From positions 1 through 10,462 of the forward strand of contig MU603319.1 in NCBI GenBank assembly GCA_025201865.1: 10,462 bases of DNA, given 5' to 3'. Source of the stretch: Ramicandelaber brevisporus (Eukaryota; Kickxellomycota; Ramicandelaberales; Ramicandelaberaceae). The position numbers were made by a program, and so were the translations under genes. A model generated the notes under the pieces. It did no database searches, was not told where the DNA came from, and saw nothing but the letters and a program-made list of their open reading frames with translations. Of this stretch, positions 7,401 to 10,462 are shown piece by piece. Position 1 is the first letter of the stretch; every line of letters begins with the position of its first letter.

Positions 7401-9681
7401 ATGCTGGCGGAACCACAATGGTAATCAAATCCAGCGCTCTGACTATAATTGAATGAGCAGGCAACCCCAGTCTGATAAAGTTAGCGATGGATAGCAAGAA
7501 TCCCAATACAGCAATGCAGGCCAGCACTCCAATGAATCTAAAGGCATCTCTATAAAATGCAAAAGTAGCTGGTCGAGGGAACAATATCGATCTAATTAAC
7601 GAGCCCTTGGTGGTGCAGAATCCAGTCTTCATAACCAGTGCCACTACATATCCTCTGGTGTGGGGATGGCTAATCACAGTTGGTACGTGGCTATTGCTGC
7701 CATCAGCGTGACCATCAGACTCTTCATTTGAGGCGTGATGGTGATGATGGAAGCCATGGGATGCTCTAATACGAACTGGCTTAGTGCCTGCATACAAAAT
7801 GTGACGTGCAACATGAGGGGGCGGCTGTGGATTGTTAAAGTCCAAGGTATGTACCTGATACGCATCAATAGGCAATTTGGCCACAGGAACACTCTCGCCA
7901 GTCAGCATTGACTCATTAACAATGCAATCACCTTCAAGCAGTATCATATCACATGCAAAGTTAGTTGAATCCTCCTCGCTTAACTGAACCAAATCGCCTG
8001 GAACTAATTCTGACGACGGTATTCTAATCCATTTGCCGTTTCCATTCAAGCCGCTGTTGTTGTTGTTAGCAAAAAGAGATGAGTCTTCATTCTCATTAGT
8101 CAAATCAGAATTCAATCTATAGACAGTCACATCACATACAAATCTACTCATTTCTCTCATTTTAGACTCATTCTGTCGCATTTCATACAATGTGACTATA
8201 ATCGATCCAACTGAGATAGCAAAGATACACGACGCATAATAATAATAGTTATCAAAGCACCACAGCACTATGCTAAACACTTGGAACACATAAAATGGAT
8301 GTAAAACTTCATCGATTAACATTCTCAGCAGTGGTCTTGATTTGATTTCAATTTCATTATTTCCAAACAGTAGCTGGCGGATAGAATGCATTTCGTTGGA
8401 CAATCCACGCAATGGATCGTTGCTAGATTTAACTGGTTCAGTGATTAGTGGATCGCGCCATGCATCAACCAGCAGTGTAAATTCACATTTAAGAGGATGG
8501 AGAATAAAGTACAGACATCTATATTCAAATCCAATCAATTCTCCCATATGTCTATCGTCCTGATTGTCATTGGTATTGCCACCATCATTATTAGCAGAAT
8601 CAGCACCAAATACACTGCGAATAGAGCCATTATACATACGACGAGATATGTTAACTATGCTAAGCTCTTTCCATGAGTTGGTTATAGCCACTAAATCAGC
8701 ACGCTCAAACACACTGGCAGTGCACACCATTCGAATCCAAATGGCGGGGAACCATCTTCCAACCAGAAACAACACACCTCCAGTCAACACACACAGAATA
8801 TAATAGATTAGCTCGCGAAGTGGACGTGTTCTATATCCACGGATCTCAATATCCATCCCATCATCTTCGAGCGACAGGCGCTGAACGCCAGACCCAAATG
8901 AAGCAGAGTCTCTAATGACGCCATCGCGGCTCACTGCCCCGCCAACGTCATAGCCTCCGCTGTGACGCTGCATCTGGTGAGACGGACGCTGCTTGCTCTT
9001 GCTGCGCACAGAGGATGGAATAGAACGTTCAGCTGGGTTAGACTGCGACAAATGGGTTGGAGCAATGAACTGCTGCGAGCGGAGACCAGGTCCAGAGCCT
9101 GCAAGAGCCGCAACTCCGGCCAAGACTGCGGAAGAAACTCTGCCTGACTCATCAGAAGATTCATGCAAAGCAGCTGCTGGCTGCTGGTTGCGATACGAGC
9201 TGGTAGTAGCGGGAAGAGGGGAGAAGGGCGAGATGACTGTGGCAGTGTCTGCATCGTCATCACGGAGGAGAGTATACTGGTTGCGAGAAGTGGGAGTTGA
9301 AGCAGACCCTGGAATCATTTCGGACAGAGGATGTTCGCTGACACTGCCGAGATGCGCAATACCCTTGGCAGTTGAAGTGGCACAGGCTGTGGGCACAGAG
9401 ATGTGGGGGCCGGGAAGGTCGTTCTTGTTGCCGCCGCTGTTGCTGTTGCTGCTGCTGCTGTGGTGGTGGTTGCTGCCGTTGTGGTCGCTGCTGCCGTTGC
9501 TGTTGCGGTTGGGGTCTGCGGTTTGGAGATTAGAAAAGTTTTGAGTTTGAGAATCTGACGAACGACGCGAGGCGCTGGCCAGGACGGCTTCTTCGGGACG
9601 GCGAACAAGGTTGATATTACTCTCGTCAATACAGCCTGCGTCATGAACAGGCGAAGCGGGAAGAAGCTGGTCGTCAGGCAT
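4498..9681 (-). CDS. YPK9: P5B-type P-type ATPase (Ypk9/ATP13A2-like), vacuolar polyamine/cation transporter
   Basis: The 1727-residue intronless protein has every P-type ATPase landmark: TGES (594-597) in the A domain, phosphorylated Asp801 in DKTGTLTED, KGAPE (Lys1051) in the nucleotide-binding domain, and GDGAND (1315-1320) in the P domain. PPALP (758-762) in M4 with GGRVDVTVFDKTG marks subgroup P5B rather than P5A (PPELP). A typical P5B N-terminal membrane-associated segment starts at RGYRTRPLRELI (residue 281). Characterised relatives sit in lysosome or vacuole membranes and export polyamines to the cytosol, protecting against metal stress; that role is inferred here. The protein is longer than its relatives because of a 275-residue Ser/Gln/Asn-rich N-terminus, Asn-rich insertions around the nucleotide-binding domain, a His-rich A-domain insertion (645-677) and a Lys/Asn-rich P-domain insertion (about 1185-1250). 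The C-tail after the last membrane segment has four cysteines (1618-1621) and an RRES site (1647-1650). GC content is visibly lower in the middle than at both ends. Confidence 0.93.
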   Translation of the reverse strand: MPDDQLLPASPVHDAGCIDESNINLVRRPEEAVLASASRRSSDSQTQNFSNLQTADPNRNSNGSSDHNGSNHHHSSSSNSNSGGNKNDLPGPHISVPTACATSTAKGIAHLGSVSEHPLSEMIPGSASTPTSRNQYTLLRDDDADTATVISPFSPLPATTSSYRNQQPAAALHESSDESGRVSSAVLAGVAALAGSGPGLRSQQFIAPTHLSQSNPAERSIPSSVRSKSKQRPSHQMQRHSGGYDVGGAVSRDGVIRDSASFGSGVQRLSLEDDGMDIEIRGYRTRPLRELIYYILCVLTGGVLFLVGRWFPAIWIRMVCTASVFERADLVAITNSWKELSIVNISRRMYNGSIRSVFGADSANNDGGNTNDNQDDRHMGELIGFEYRCLYFILHPLKCEFTLLVDAWRDPLITEPVKSSNDPLRGLSNEMHSIRQLLFGNNEIEIKSRPLLRMLIDEVLHPFYVFQVFSIVLWCFDNYYYYASCIFAISVGSIIVTLYEMRQNESKMREMSRFVCDVTVYRLNSDLTNENEDSSLFANNNNSGLNGNGKWIRIPSSELVPGDLVQLSEEDSTNFACDMILLEGDCIVNESMLTGESVPVAKLPIDAYQVHTLDFNNPQPPPHVARHILYAGTKPVRIRASHGFHHHHHASNEESDGHADGSNSHVPTVISHPHTRGYVVALVMKTGFCTTKGSLIRSILFPRPATFAFYRDAFRFIGVLACIAVLGFLLSIANFIRLGLPAHSIIVRALDLITIVVPPALPATMSVGMTFALSRLRKQHIYCIAPTRINVGGRVDVTVFDKTGTLTEDGLDVLGIHPININNASFVDIIEKQDHLNRSLRELMYSDDNSNHYNSNNNNDSNNGSSKNSINQPSLMHALTSCHSLKLVNGNLVGDPLDIRMFEYTNWILEESGSSSDSTNNNANNANNNNINVSRATVVPTVVRPPHSHSFQVDRFEQNMDINSSNIAGGSGEHTPNFISIVNSDSDDIPHLIDAAELGIIRTFEFISSLRRMTVIVKPLFIGSSISAASSRNNNPINSSSNAPTMYAYTKGAPESLISLCLPESIPSDLEETLLSYTKHGYRVLALAGKSLPPSLSVARAMNPKKLSRDDVESNLTFLGLIVFENRVKELTSKVLKELSDANIRRVMCTGDNPVTAISVAKECGIVDSSTQVFVGEVMKSDNTVDSDSSKLIWRDSDAPYSISAGNNSNKKKKKKSNNINNEGDVILDINSSDNIETNNNVNTVANNVELNQIPPLADLAITGDVFRWMIDNCSEEYINIVLVRCQIFARMSPDEKQELVEKLRGLEYCVLFCGDGANDVGALKGADVGLSLSEAEASVAAPFTSRDSQITCVIDVIREGRCALVTSFSCFKFMALYSLIQFISVSLLYRLAAGMADFQFLYIDLFIILPVAVFMGWTPAYPGKLHKIAPTASLISATVLTSLCGQIIIQALSQLITFVSVQKQSWYTPPPEPTPEVIADHGVVIECNENTVLFMVSSFQYILVAIAFSIGAPYRQSAIRNYWFIGSVFTLCCFSGVVLLWPTSILRSWFEMVEIPADFRHKLLAVVLANSALTLLAERFVFPNVAQPLGDMAHSIQHRGFWNTFTSSIGKAFSFFCCCCFSSSSGRSKSARLLPLNKRSVRGRSRRESILPVAMDVNGVDYGGVSSNEIRQHTVSHASPRGSFDHDAVSKSLQMLCDGRFDGDVTKLKKYEKIIYSTVTGHQVDC
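9436..9459 (-). repeat. AGC/AAC trinucleotide repeat encoding Ser/Asn
   Basis: A CAG-class repeat read in the AGC frame, giving SSSSNSNS in the disordered N-terminus of the P5B ATPase, next to a three-His run. It is the third frame in which CAG-like repeats are translated in this window. Confidence 0.8.
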
Positions 9682-10066
9682 TGACTATAGTCCAAAGAAG
9701 AAGGCAGTGATAACGGAGAGGACAGAATCGAAGAGTGAGATTGGTGCAGAATGGTGAGAAGCGCGCAGGATGATAGACAATGTGCAGAAAAGAACGGGGT
9801 AAAAAACGGCGGTCCACTCCTCCAATCAACTCCCAGTGTTGAGTCAGTCTCAATCATCTCTCGACTTACTCAACAGAGCGCAACGAATCAATATGGAAAG
9901 GACTGTGGTGCAAACAAAAGAAGAAAGTGATCAACCAGACATCATATCTGGGATACACACAATTGAACTGCAATGTGTGTAGGTGTGCAGAAGTTGAAAG
10001 AATGACGTGAGAAAGACATCAAATTGAACCCATATCACACACAACTCATACACAGCGCTTGCGGGA
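9682..10066. promoter_or_regulatory. Divergent intergenic region upstream of the P5B ATPase
   Basis: About 385 bp between the ATPase start and the right repeat arm. The strand leading into the ATPase is pyrimidine-rich (C/T clusters at about 9690-9770), as common in fungal leaders. No strong TATA box is seen. A TGAGTCA word lies at 9840-9846 and a TGACGTGA word at 10003-10010. No gene is supported here. Confidence 0.45.
9840..9846. promoter_or_regulatory. Candidate AP-1/Gcn4-type site TGAGTCA
   Basis: A perfect TGAGTCA, the consensus of fungal bZIP activators of the Gcn4/AP-1 class, lies about 160 bp upstream of the ATPase start. A single 7-bp match can arise by chance, so regulation is only a suggestion. 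Confidence 0.3.
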
Positions 10067-10462
10067 ATGAATGGAACGGGGACGACGGACAGCGGGGCGG
10101 GACACTTGATTATGATGGACTGGCGCGGGCCGGTGCTCGATCTCAAGCACCAGCTGCGCAGCCTGGACATTGACCGCGTGCACGACAAGGTGAGCGATGC
10201 CGAGCTGACTGCGCTGCTGATGCAGCTGGACCAGCTGGCCGAGCTGGCGATACCTGCGCATCTGTTTGTCCTCGATGCAATCGCAATTATGCGCTCGCCG
10301 TTTGACCTGGCGTCTCGTCTGCAGCGGCTGAAGCTGTATCAGCAGCCGCCGTTCCCATGCAACGCGCAGCCTGGACACGCCTTGCTCTGCGACCACCATG
10401 AGACGAGCAGCTTCGCTCCGTGGCCCTCCGACGTTGTGTTTCCGCGGCTTCGCCGGCTGGAG
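10067..10462. repeat. Right arm of 396-bp inverted repeat
   Basis: Reverse complement of 36-431 with two substitutions (at 10085 and 10405). The inner boundary is exactly at the A of an ATG; the three bases before it differ (GGA here, GAC in the left copy's coding strand). The arm is cut by the window edge, so its true length is unknown. Confidence 0.95.
10067..10462 (+). CDS. Partial F-box-family LRR-like protein lacking the F-box, cut by window edge
   Basis: An open frame of 132 codons from ATG 10067 (MNGTGTTDSGAGHLIMMDW) reaches the right edge without a stop. It matches residues 151-282 of the left F-box protein with one amino-acid difference (Thr7 here, Ala in the left copy). Upstream the frame stays open only to a TGA at 10025-10027 and holds no earlier ATG, so no F-box is encoded contiguously. 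It could be a truncated duplicate, a gene that really starts here, a downstream exon (a weak acceptor-like CACAG precedes it at 10051-10055), or an assembly artefact. It diverges from the P5B ATPase gene. The coding frame itself is well supported by the near-identical paralogue; its status as a working gene is not. Confidence 0.5.
   Translation, partial: MNGTGTTDSGAGHLIMMDWRGPVLDLKHQLRSLDIDRVHDKVSDAELTALLMQLDQLAELAIPAHLFVLDAIAIMRSPFDLASRLQRLKLYQQPPFPCNAQPGHALLCDHHETSSFAPWPSDVVFPRLRRLE

Noticed and set aside
9315-9857. Minus-strand frame of 180 codons overlapping the ATPase start
   Set aside because: It is Ser/Thr/Ala low-complexity in a shifted frame over the ATPase N-terminus. An upstream-ORF role would need a transcript starting before 9857, which cannot be seen.
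36-10462. Terminal inverted repeats of a DNA transposon
   Set aside because: The arms are coding sequence, the interior holds ordinary host genes, and no transposase, integrase or target-site duplication is visible.

Overview
The window looks like nuclear DNA of a fungus, most likely an early-diverging, intron-poor lineage. The genes are eukaryotic: a mitochondrial intermembrane-space import oxidoreductase (Mia40), a P5B-type P-type ATPase, an F-box/leucine-rich-repeat-type protein, and a secreted, probably GPI-anchored protein with lytic polysaccharide monooxygenase (LPMO) hallmarks. TATA and AATAAA-type signals are present, and no ribosome-binding sites or operons are seen. All visible genes are uninterrupted by introns. 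A Kickxellomycotina-like (Zoopagomycota) source fits the impression given by the F-box family, the N/Q/S-rich proteins and the lack of introns, but this is an inference and not a proof.

Layout, left to right. (1) 3-881, minus: an F-box protein gene whose 3' end runs off the left edge. (2) 1030-1485, minus: a short Mia40/CHCHD4-type protein with a TATA box just upstream and a 16-bp tandem repeat in its promoter. (3) 1764-2048, minus: a 94-residue, highly hydrophilic, LEA-like repeat protein. (4) About 680 bp of divergent promoter with several short repeats. (5) 2730-4403, plus: the LPMO-like secreted protein with a 23-glutamine tract and a C-terminal GPI-type signal. (6) 94 bp between convergent stop codons, with overlapping poly(A) signals for both strands. 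(7) 4498-9681, minus: a 1727-residue P5B ATPase (Ypk9/ATP13A2 type) with all catalytic motifs intact and large low-complexity insertions. (8) 385 bp of promoter. (9) 10067-10462, plus: an open frame running off the right edge that is a nearly identical inverted copy of part of gene 1.

The most unusual structural feature is that the two edges of the window are inverted copies of each other: 36-431 against 10067-10462, 396 bp with two differences by my hand alignment. The repeat boundary falls inside the left F-box gene at an in-frame ATG. It coincides with a sharp GC step, from about 63% inside the repeat to about 48% outside it. This may be a recent segmental duplication or module exchange in an F-box family, or an assembly or amplification chimera.

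The genes do not form an obvious pathway. They read as ordinary neighbours: mitochondrial import, stress protection, extracellular or cell-wall oxidation, vacuolar polyamine/cation transport and ubiquitin-ligase-type adaptors. No mobile-element genes, rRNA, tRNA or CRISPR arrays were seen.
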